The notes under the pieces are model-generated. The model worked only from the letters and a program-made list of their open reading frames with translations, had not been told where the DNA came from and made no database searches. From Trebonia sp036501515 (GTDB taxonomy: Bacteria; Actinomycetota; Actinomycetes; Streptosporangiales; Streptosporangiaceae), in the NCBI GenBank assembly GCA_036501515.1, contig DASYAD010000066.1:33229-97228 (forward strand): 64,000 nucleotides of DNA, read 5' to 3'. Of this stretch, positions 58,443-64,000 are shown piece after piece (within the stretch, counting starts at the first letter, position 1; each line of letters opens with the position of its first letter). The translations under genes were made by a program, and so were the position numbers.

Positions 58443-59009
58443 ATGAACGAGGCGCCGGATTCGGCGGTCGTCCAGCAGCGCGGGCTGTGGTTCGAGGAAC
58501 TCCAGACCGGGGTCGTGTACAAGCACTCCCCCGGCCGGACGATCGGCGAGGCGGACAACACGCTGTTCTCCACGCTGACCATGAACCCGCAGTCGCTGCA
58601 CCTGGACGCCGCGTTCAGCGCGTCGACCGAATTCGGCGAGCGCCTCGTCAACAGCCTGCTCACCATGTCGGTGCTGGTCGGGCTGTCGGTCGGTCATCTC
58701 ACCCAGGGCACGATCGTGGCCAACCTGGGCTTCCGCGACGCGAAGTTCCCCGTGCCGGTCCGGCACGGGGACACGGTCTACGGCGAGACCGTGGTGACGG
58801 ACAAGCGCCTGTCGGCCAGCCGGCCTGGGCAGGGGATCGTGACGTTCGAGCACACCGCGCGCAACCAGAAAGGCGAGGTAGTCGCCGTCGTCACCAGGAC
58901 CACGCTCATGCGGTGCCAGCCAGACGACGAGGGCCAGCCAGACAACGGGGGCCAGCCAGACAACGGGGGCCTGCCAGACAACGGAGCCCGGCCGGGGGCG
59001 GACCAGTGA
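58443..59009 (+). CDS. MaoC-like enoyl/itaconyl-CoA hydratase with repeat tail
   Basis: A 188-residue hot-dog-fold protein. The MaoC hydratase segment IGEADNTLFSTLTMNPQSLHLD (residues about 37-58) carries the catalytic Asp/His type residues, and GHLTQGTIVANLGF and PVRHGDTVYGET are typical. It resembles my memory of M. tuberculosis Rv2499c, assigned as itaconyl-CoA hydratase. The C-terminus carries four short repeats of QPDNGG type (18-base units). AGGAGG precedes the ATG. The GTGA overlap with the CitE-like gene supports a joint pathway. Confidence 0.88.
   Translation: MNEAPDSAVVQQRGLWFEELQTGVVYKHSPGRTIGEADNTLFSTLTMNPQSLHLDAAFSASTEFGERLVNSLLTMSVLVGLSVGHLTQGTIVANLGFRDAKFPVPVRHGDTVYGETVVTDKRLSASRPGQGIVTFEHTARNQKGEVVAVVTRTTLMRCQPDDEGQPDNGGQPDNGGLPDNGARPGADQ
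58917..58988 (+). repeat. 18-bp in-frame tandem repeat x4
   Basis: Units at 58917, 58935, 58953 and 58971 encode the C-terminal QPDNGG-type tail of the MaoC-like protein; the second and third are identical. Confidence 0.93.
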
Positions 59010-59836
59010 CGCACCCAGAGCCGCTGCCGGGTCCCGCGCTGCTGTTCTGCCCGGCTGACCGGCCCGACCGTTACGGCAAGGCCCTGGCCGCCGCCGACGG
59101 GGTCATCATCGACCTGGAAGACGGCACCGGCGCCGGGGCCAAGGACGCCGCCAGGGCCGCCCTGCTCGCCAGCGACCTCGACCCCGCGCGGGTCATCGTC
59201 CGGGTCAACGGCACCGACACCGCCGAGCACGCGGCCGACATCGCGGCGCTGCGCAAGACCGGCTACCGGACCCTCATGCTGCCCAAGACAGAAACCCGGG
59301 CGCAGCTCGACTCGCTGGGCGGCCACTGGCAGGTCATCGCGCTCTGCGAGACGCCGGCCGGGATACTCAACGCGGCCCAGCTCGCTGCCGCGCCTGACGT
59401 CACCGCCATGTTCTGGGGCGCCGAAGACCTCACCGCCGCCCTCGGCGGCCGCTCCAGCCGCCACCCGGACGGCCAGTACCGCGACGTCGCCAGGCACGCC
59501 CGGTCGACCGTCCTGCTCGCGGCCGCCGCCAGCGGCAAGGCCGCCGTCGACTCGGTCTACCTGAACATCCCCGACCTCGACGGGCTCGCCGCCGAAGCCC
59601 AGGACGCCGCCGCCTCCGGGTTCGCGCTCAAGGCCTGCATCCACCCCAGCCAGGTGGCCGTCGTCCGCGCCGCCTTCCAGGCCAGCGACGAGCAGGTCGC
59701 CTGGGCCCGCCGGGTCCTGGACGCCGTCCAGGACAGTGCGGGCCAGCAGGACAGCGGCGCGATCAAAGTCGACGGCCAGATGGTCGACGCCCCGGTCATC
59801 AGGCAGGCCGAGGCGATCCTGGCCTCGGTCCGCTGA
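59006..59836 (+). CDS. CitE-like lyase (citramalyl-CoA/beta-hydroxyacyl-CoA lyase, HpcH/HpaI family)
   Basis: A 276-residue CitE-like protein. FCPADRPDRYGKA is the N-terminal family marker, the metal ligand is E38 in IIDLEDG, LCETPAG holds the second acidic residue, and FWGAEDLTAAL and ACIHPSQVAVV follow. It resembles M. tuberculosis Rv2498c, reported as a beta-hydroxyacyl-CoA/(R)-citramalyl-CoA lyase of leucine and itaconate catabolism. With the MaoC hydratase just upstream it forms the same hydratase-lyase pair. Start is GTG in GTGA overlap. A strong hairpin follows the stop. Confidence 0.89.
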   Translation: MTHPEPLPGPALLFCPADRPDRYGKALAAADGVIIDLEDGTGAGAKDAARAALLASDLDPARVIVRVNGTDTAEHAADIAALRKTGYRTLMLPKTETRAQLDSLGGHWQVIALCETPAGILNAAQLAAAPDVTAMFWGAEDLTAALGGRSSRHPDGQYRDVARHARSTVLLAAAASGKAAVDSVYLNIPDLDGLAAEAQDAAASGFALKACIHPSQVAVVRAAFQASDEQVAWARRVLDAVQDSAGQQDSGAIKVDGQMVDAPVIRQAEAILASVR

Positions 59837-59859
59837 GTTTCCTGCCCGTTTAGTAACGT

Positions 59860-59894
59860 CCTTGTTCAGGGTTATCAGATAACCCTGAACAAGG
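59860..59894. terminator. Perfect 16-bp-arm hairpin after the ligase/CitE operon
   Basis: Arms 59860-59875 and 59879-59894 pair perfectly around a 3-base loop, 24 bases after the CitE-like stop and in the gap to a convergent gene. There is no T-run. The inner part (AGGGTTAT/ATAACCCT) is unusually AT-containing for a terminator here, and CAGGGTTA recurs at 59908. An operator role is therefore also possible. Confidence 0.65.
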
Positions 59895-59955
59895 AAGCTA
59901 GTTGGTCAGGGTTAGCGCTACAGCCCCGACCTGGCCGACTGATGCCCGGCGCGCC

Positions 59956-60489
59956 TCAGGGACGGACCGGGGTGATCTTCTTGATGCCACCGAACAGGCC
60001 GATAGCCAGGTCGTAGCTGGCGCCCGGCTCCAGGTCACGCCACTGCCCCTCGGGCAGTGAGGTCTCGTAGTGCTTGTCCCCGGCGGCCACGGTGACCTGG
60101 TAGTCCTCTTTCGTGCCGCGGACCCGCTCACCCGGGTCGAGCGTGTAGTCCGGCCAGCTGACCGTGCTGGGGTCGGTTCCGTCCGCGGTGAGCGTGCGCC
60201 CCTTACGCCATTCCAGCACCTCGTAGGTGTAGTAGACGCGGGTTTGCAGCTCCTGCTGCACGCCCGGGACAGGCTGCCCGGGCATGCCGTTGGCGTTAGG
60301 CTGCCCCGGGATGATGCCAGCTGCCGTCCCCCAGAACTGCTCGGTGTGCTTCTGCACGTTCCTGGTCTCGCCGGGCGGGACGAACGCGCCCCGCTTCGGC
60401 TCCCACTGGCGCCGTTCCATCTGCACGACCCGGCTCCAGGTCAGCCCGGTCACCTGCGCGACGACTTGCCGCTTGCCGAACAACGCCAT
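59956..60489 (-). CDS. Conserved hypothetical actinobacterial protein
   Basis: A 177-residue protein I do not assign to a functional family. It opens MALFGKRQVVAQVTGLTWSR and continues with an extended beta-rich region (RVYYTYEVLEWRKGRTL; DYQVTVAAGDKHYETSL; SYDLAIGLFGGIKKI). There is no signal peptide or membrane segment. The conserved Trp/Tyr-rich strands suggest a beta-sandwich. Similar proteins occur in actinomycete genomes as far as I recall. The start was set at ATG 60489; GTG 60522 would add 11 residues. It stands alone between the CitE operon and the M20 hydrolase. Confidence 0.7.
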   Translation of the reverse strand: MALFGKRQVVAQVTGLTWSRVVQMERRQWEPKRGAFVPPGETRNVQKHTEQFWGTAAGIIPGQPNANGMPGQPVPGVQQELQTRVYYTYEVLEWRKGRTLTADGTDPSTVSWPDYTLDPGERVRGTKEDYQVTVAAGDKHYETSLPEGQWRDLEPGASYDLAIGLFGGIKKITPVRP

Positions 60490-60551
60490 CGCGTTTCCGT
60501 CCCCGAGTAGCCGCGCCACCACTCACGGCTGGAGCAGCAATAGTAAAGGAC

Positions 60552-61790
60552 TCAGGCGGGCGCGAGATAGGTCCTGGCGGCCGCGGTCAGCGCGGCCACC
60601 CCGGTGCGGATCGTCGGGTCGATGACAGGAGCGAACAGCGGCGAGTGGTTGGACGGCAGGCCGTCCACGATGACCCTCGCCTCGTCGATCGAGGCGACCC
60701 CCGCGAACGGGGCCGGGTCGGAGCCGCCGAGGAACCAGTAGACGCAGGGCACGCCCGCGGCGGTCGCCAGCAGGCCGACGTCCTCGCTGCCGGTCACCGG
60801 GCCCGGGTCGAGGGTCAGGCCGACTCCGGCATTGAACCGCTCGGTGAGCCTGGCGCCCGCGTCGGCGTCGTTGACCAGGACCGGGAACGAGACCTCGGTG
60901 ATGATCTCCGGCTCCCTGGTGGCGCCGGAGGCGGCGGCCTCGGCCCGGACGATGCGGTCGATCGCGGCCCGGGCCTTGTCGTGCACGGCGTCGTTGAAGT
61001 GACGCAGCGAGAGCAGCAGTTCGGCCCGGTCGGGGATGATGTTGGCGGCGGTGCCCGCGCGCAGCGCCCCGACCGTGAGGACGGCGGTCTCCGCCGCCGC
61101 CAGCTCCCGGGAGACAACGCCCTGCAGGCGCAGCACGGTGGCCGCCGCCATCAGCACCGGGTCCACGGTGGTCTCGGGGCGCGACCCGTGGCCGCCCGCG
61201 CCGTGCAGCACCACCCGCAGCGCGTCGGCCCCGGCCATCGCCGGGCCGGCGTGCAGGCCGAGCACCCCGGCGGGCAGCGGCATGACGTGCTGGCCGAGGA
61301 CGATGACGGGCACCGGGAAGCGCTGGTAGAGGCCGTCGTCGAGCATGGCACGGGCGCCGTTGCCCTGCTCCTCGGCGGGCTGGAACACCAGCAGCAGCGT
61401 GCCCTGCCAGGTGTCGCTGGCCGCGGCCAGCTCCGCCGCGGCCCCGAGCAGGCAGGTGACGTGCATGTCGTGACCGCAGGCGTGCATTACCGGCACGTCT
61501 TCGCCGACCGCGTTCCGCGCCCGCGCGGCGGACGCGTAGTCAAGGCCGGTCTGCTCGAGAACCGGGAGCGCGTCCATGTCGGCCCGCAGCAGCACGGCCG
61601 GCCCTGCCCCGTTGACCAGCTGGCCGACCACGCCGGTGCCGCCGACCCCGGTAGTCACCTGGTAGCCGAGGTCGCGCAGCCGTTCGGCGACGATGCCAGC
61701 CGTCCGGTGCTCGGCGAATGCCAGCTCGGGGTGGGTATGCAGGTCGCGGTACAGCTCAGCGAGCTTGTCAAGGTCAGGCACGTCAGCCAT
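60552..61790 (-). CDS. M20-family amidohydrolase/aminoacylase (hippurate hydrolase type)
   Basis: A 412-residue metal-dependent amidase. Two-metal site residues typical of the M20D group are visible: C105 and H107 in HACGHDMH, E140/E141 in QPAEEQGNGA, and H168 in GQHVMPLP. The catalytic-domain and lid-domain order is standard (HGAGGHGSRPE in the lid). It hydrolyses N-acyl amino acids or related amides in the cytoplasm, releasing carboxylic and amino acids. It diverges from the PadR regulator at 61868 across 77 bases, so PadR may control it. Confidence 0.91.
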   Translation of the reverse strand: MADVPDLDKLAELYRDLHTHPELAFAEHRTAGIVAERLRDLGYQVTTGVGGTGVVGQLVNGAGPAVLLRADMDALPVLEQTGLDYASAARARNAVGEDVPVMHACGHDMHVTCLLGAAAELAAASDTWQGTLLLVFQPAEEQGNGARAMLDDGLYQRFPVPVIVLGQHVMPLPAGVLGLHAGPAMAGADALRVVLHGAGGHGSRPETTVDPVLMAAATVLRLQGVVSRELAAAETAVLTVGALRAGTAANIIPDRAELLLSLRHFNDAVHDKARAAIDRIVRAEAAASGATREPEIITEVSFPVLVNDADAGARLTERFNAGVGLTLDPGPVTGSEDVGLLATAAGVPCVYWFLGGSDPAPFAGVASIDEARVIVDGLPSNHSPLFAPVIDPTIRTGVAALTAAARTYLAPA

Positions 61791-61867
61791 GGGGGGATCC
61801 TTCCTGCAGCGCGGCGCCGTCGTCCGGCTGCGCGCGATTCTACGGCGGCCCGGCTACTCTCTCTCTC

Positions 61868-62440
61868 ATGAACGCCCAGTCGCCGGCGCCCGCTGGCCGC
61901 CCGCTGGTGCCGCTTCCCGTGATGGCGCTGCCTGAATGGCTGGTGCTCGCCCTCCTCAGCCAGCAGCCAGCCCACGGCTTCGCCCTCGCGCAGCTGACGG
62001 CGGCCCACGGGGCGCTCGGCCGGGTGTGGCAGATACCGAAGGCAGTGGTCTACCGCGCGATCGGCCGGCTCCTCGATGGCGGGCTCGTCGTCCCCGAGGG
62101 CACCGAGCCCGGCTTCGGCCCGCAGCGCACCGTCTACGCCACCACGGAAGACGGCCAGGCGGCGGTCGGCCGCTGGCTGCGCGAGCCCGTTGAGCACGTC
62201 CGCGACATCCGCTCGGAGCTGCTGCTCAAGCTGGCCCTGCTCGACCGGGCAGGCGAGGACCCGGCCCCGCTGCTGCGGGCCCAGCGCGAGGTGCTCGAGC
62301 CGCTGGTGACCGCGCTCGAGTCGCGCCGGGCCGGCAGCGAGGGCTTCGAAGCGACGATCCTGGCCTGGCGCCGCGCGACGGCCGTGGCCGCGCTGGATTT
62401 CGTCGACGCGATCGCGCCCGCCGGGTCACCGCACCCCTAG
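61868..62440 (+). CDS. PadR family transcriptional regulator
   Basis: A 190-residue PadR protein. The winged helix is clear: LPEWLVLALLSQQPAHGFALAQLT, with VYRAIGRLLDGGLVVPEG as recognition helix and wing (residues about 20-85). A helical C-terminal dimerisation region follows (ELLLKLALLDRAGED). PadR regulators usually repress a nearby gene until a phenolic or other ligand binds. The divergent M20 hydrolase is the obvious target. ATG chosen at 61868; the frame is open upstream but without family sequence. Confidence 0.88.
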   Translation: MNAQSPAPAGRPLVPLPVMALPEWLVLALLSQQPAHGFALAQLTAAHGALGRVWQIPKAVVYRAIGRLLDGGLVVPEGTEPGFGPQRTVYATTEDGQAAVGRWLREPVEHVRDIRSELLLKLALLDRAGEDPAPLLRAQREVLEPLVTALESRRAGSEGFEATILAWRRATAVAALDFVDAIAPAGSPHP

Positions 62441-62472
62441 CCCCGCGTCCGCGCCGTCGCTACCGCGAGACA

Positions 62473-62494
62473 CCCCCGTCGTCCAGAACGGGGG
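62473..62494. terminator. Bidirectional terminator-like hairpin
   Basis: CCCCCGT (62473-62479) pairs with ACGGGGG (62488-62494) around an 8-base loop, in the 58-base gap between the convergent PadR and methyltransferase genes. Confidence 0.6.
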
Positions 62495-62498
62495 CGGC

Positions 62499-63446
62499 TT
62501 ACCCCGGCCTGCGCTCCGCCACCGCGAAGAAGCGGTGCGGCCCGTCGTCGTAGGCGGTCAGGTGCCAGCAACTGGCCGCCGTCGACCGCCGCAGCGGGCC
62601 TTCGGCCAGCGGCTCGTCATGGGTGACGGAGTGGCCGTGCCTGGCCGCGAGCGCGGCTCGTCCCGACGGGTGGAACAGCACCAGCAGCCCGCCTGGGCGG
62701 GTCACCCGGGCGAGCTCGCGCAGTCCCGCCTCGGTGTCGGGCAGGTGGTTGACGAGACCGGCCGCGAAGATGACGTCGGCCGACTGGTCGGCGAACGGCA
62801 GCACCCGGGCGTCGCCGAGTACGCGGACTGCCCTCGCCGCGACGGCGGCCGGGCGGGCTGCCTGCAGCATCTCCGGGGTGATGTCGAGGGCGATGACCGC
62901 CCCGGCCGGCCCGACGGCCGCCCGCAGCGGCGGCAGTGCCCGTCCGGTGCCGCAGCCGATATCGATGGCCGTGCCGCCCCGTCTGATGCCCGCCCCGGCC
63001 ACCGCGGCCCGGTACGCGGGCCCGTCGTCGCCGAACTTGGTGTCCCAGGTCGCGGCCCGGCAGGCGAAGAAGGCCCGGGTCTCGGTCAGGTACCACGGCC
63101 CCTGCCCGGCCAGCGGCGCGGCCACCCGCCTGATCACCGGCCACGTGACGTCATGCAGGTCGACGACGACGTGCGCGCGCTCCGCGCGCTCGCGGCCACC
63201 GTGCGGCGTCCGCAAGAAGACGGCCAGGTCCCAGGCGGCCCGGGAGTCTGTCGTCACCGCGGCCTCGGCACCGCGGGCCGCCAGCTCTTCCGTCAGCCGG
63301 CCGGCGAACAGCTCGGCCTGCCCCGCGGGCCCGTCGACCAGCACGCACCTGATCCCTGACGGCAACAAGGCAGCGAGGCTTCCGAGCATCTGCGCCCAGC
63401 GGCGCTCGCTGCCCGGTGTCGTAGCGGGTGTTCCGGCGGCGGGCAC
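62499..63446 (-). CDS. Methyltransferase with N-terminal degenerate uridine-kinase-like domain
   Basis: A 315-residue two-domain protein. Residues about 20-115 resemble a uridine-kinase/P-loop fold, but the nucleotide loop reads VLVDGPAGQAELFAGRL, lacking the GKT/S lysine, so it is not an active kinase. The strand HVVVDLHDVTWPVIRRVA fits the kinase-like C-terminal part. Residues about 125-315 are a SAM-dependent methyltransferase (AIDIGCGTGRALPP at 160-173, IALDITPEML, RVLGDARVLPFADQSADVI). The substrate is unknown. The GTG start at 63446 has no close neighbour upstream on this strand. Confidence 0.82.
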   Translation of the reverse strand: MPAAGTPATTPGSERRWAQMLGSLAALLPSGIRCVLVDGPAGQAELFAGRLTEELAARGAEAAVTTDSRAAWDLAVFLRTPHGGRERAERAHVVVDLHDVTWPVIRRVAAPLAGQGPWYLTETRAFFACRAATWDTKFGDDGPAYRAAVAGAGIRRGGTAIDIGCGTGRALPPLRAAVGPAGAVIALDITPEMLQAARPAAVAARAVRVLGDARVLPFADQSADVIFAAGLVNHLPDTEAGLRELARVTRPGGLLVLFHPSGRAALAARHGHSVTHDEPLAEGPLRRSTAASCWHLTAYDDGPHRFFAVAERRPG

Positions 63447-63497
63447 GTGGGTAAGCGTAACGCGAACTGCCTTAAAGCGTCACGGGGAGGAACCGTC

Positions 63498-63707
63498 ATG
63501 AAGCTCAGCGCGCGTAACCGCATTCCCGCCACGGTCACCGGCGTCACCGCCGGCGAGGCGACCGCCAACATCGAACTCGACGCCAGCGGGTCCCGGCTGG
63601 TTGCGTCGATCACCGTGGAGGCGGCCAATGAGCTCAAGCTCGTTCCCGGCGCCCAGGTGACTGCCATCATCAAGGCGTCGGACGTCATTCTCGCCGTCGA
63701 AGACTGA
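63498..63707 (+). CDS. Molbindin (Mop/TOBE-domain molybdate-binding protein)
   Basis: A 69-residue single TOBE domain. The molbindin pattern is clear (MKLSARNRIPATVTGV, then ITVEAANELKL, PGAQVTAIIKASDVILA). Such proteins bind molybdate or tungstate as multimers and store it in the cytoplasm. GGGGAGG lies seven bases before the ATG, which decides the start. The last 57 bases and some following sequence are duplicated immediately downstream. Confidence 0.92.
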   Translation: MKLSARNRIPATVTGVTAGEATANIELDASGSRLVASITVEAANELKLVPGAQVTAIIKASDVILAVED

Positions 63708-63786
63708 GACGCGCGGGCGCGCAGGTCACCGTAGTCATCAGGGCGCCGGGCATCCTCCTCGCCGTCGAAGACTGAGACTCGCGGGC
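63651..63786 (+). repeat. 68-bp tandem duplication of the molbindin 3' end
   Basis: Copy 1 is 63651-63718 and copy 2 is 63719-63786. Stop codons lie at equal positions (63705 and 63773). Copy 2 has diverged (reads AQVTVVIRAPGILLAVED) but keeps the final LAVED-stop and following bases. Copy 2 has no start and is non-functional. Confidence 0.85.
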
Positions 63787-63833
63787 GCGCCGTTGCTCCT
63801 TGCCTAGACGACCGAGTCGTTGTCTTATTGTGA

Positions 63834-64000
63834 CTACCTACTCGCCGGGCGCCGGTACGGCTGACCGCGATCCGGCTAGCCGGGATCCTGGCCGAGGCGG
63901 GCGTGCCCGACGGCGTGGTGAACATCGTCACCGGCTTCGGCGAGACGGCCGGCGCCGCGCTGGCCGCGCACGCGATGGTCGACAAGGTCGCCTTCACGGG
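63834..64000 (+). pseudogene. Aldehyde dehydrogenase fragment lacking its N-terminal half, continuing past the window
   Basis: From about 63846 the frame reads APVRLTAIRLAGILAEAGVP, then GVVNIVTGFG and VDKVAFTG. This is the internal NAD-binding part of an aldehyde dehydrogenase, normally at about residues 180-235. A stop lies in frame at 63831 and there is no plausible start or ribosome-binding site, so roughly the first 180 residues are missing. The 3' part lies outside the window. It is most likely a truncated gene copy; an assembly error is the other possibility. Confidence 0.65.

Overview
The window is GC-rich DNA with frequent GTG/TTG starts, dense ATGA/GTGA start-stop overlaps, F420-type and 13E12/DUF222-type proteins and many FadE-like acyl-CoA dehydrogenases. 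This points to a high-GC actinomycete (Actinobacteria); I cannot place the genus. No rRNA, tRNA, insertion sequence or CRISPR array was seen. Gene content is mostly CoA-thioester catabolism: eight acyl-CoA dehydrogenases, three crotonase-fold hydratases, four acyl-CoA ligases, one thiolase, one CaiB-type CoA-transferase, one MaoC hydratase and several NAD(P)-dependent dehydrogenases.

Layout. 1-2.9 kb: end of an acyl-CoA dehydrogenase, an enoyl-CoA hydratase and a 3-hydroxyisobutyrate-dehydrogenase-like gene, then a ferredoxin-reductase relic. 2.9-9.2 kb (minus): a complete branched-chain-type ABC importer (lipoprotein, fused LivHM permease, LivG, LivF) coupled to a small membrane protein and a second 3-hydroxyisobutyrate-dehydrogenase-like gene. 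9.3-18 kb: a CoA-transferase/dehydrogenase/amidohydrolase operon diverging from an amidohydrolase/SnoaL/two-subunit acyl-CoA dehydrogenase/hydratase operon. 18-22 kb: DUF222-HNH protein, a 23-bp satellite, a MarR regulator diverging from a TIGR03086-type enzyme, and a short Erm(37)-like rRNA methyltransferase. 22-38 kb: thiolase/SDR pair, a second dehydrogenase/hydratase/ligase operon, an LLM flavoprotein, two more ligases, and a Rieske oxygenase with its reductase and an SDR. 38.7-44.3 kb: a biosynthetic cluster (two methyltransferases, UbiA prenyltransferase, type III polyketide synthase, ICMT-type methyltransferase, FAD oxidoreductase), followed by a large LuxR regulator, an FHA-ABC exporter, an MFS-universal-stress fusion and a histidine kinase. 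53-60 kb: a ligase / ACAD10-11-like dehydrogenase / aminoglycoside-phosphotransferase-fold kinase / MaoC / CitE operon. 60-64 kb: M20 hydrolase, PadR regulator, a methyltransferase with an unusual N-terminal domain, a molbindin and an aldehyde-dehydrogenase fragment.

Two themes tie the window together. First, a palindrome GAGAAT-N3-ATTCTC (perfect at 13142, 23387 and 54389, near-perfect at 35828), plus related ATTCTC-N6/7-GAGAA pairs at 9265 and 34781, lies in the promoter regions of six separate catabolic or transport units. This suggests one regulon controlled by a repressor encoded elsewhere. Second, short tandem repeats are unusually common: in-frame units inside several coding regions, and 22-, 23- and 68-bp units outside genes.
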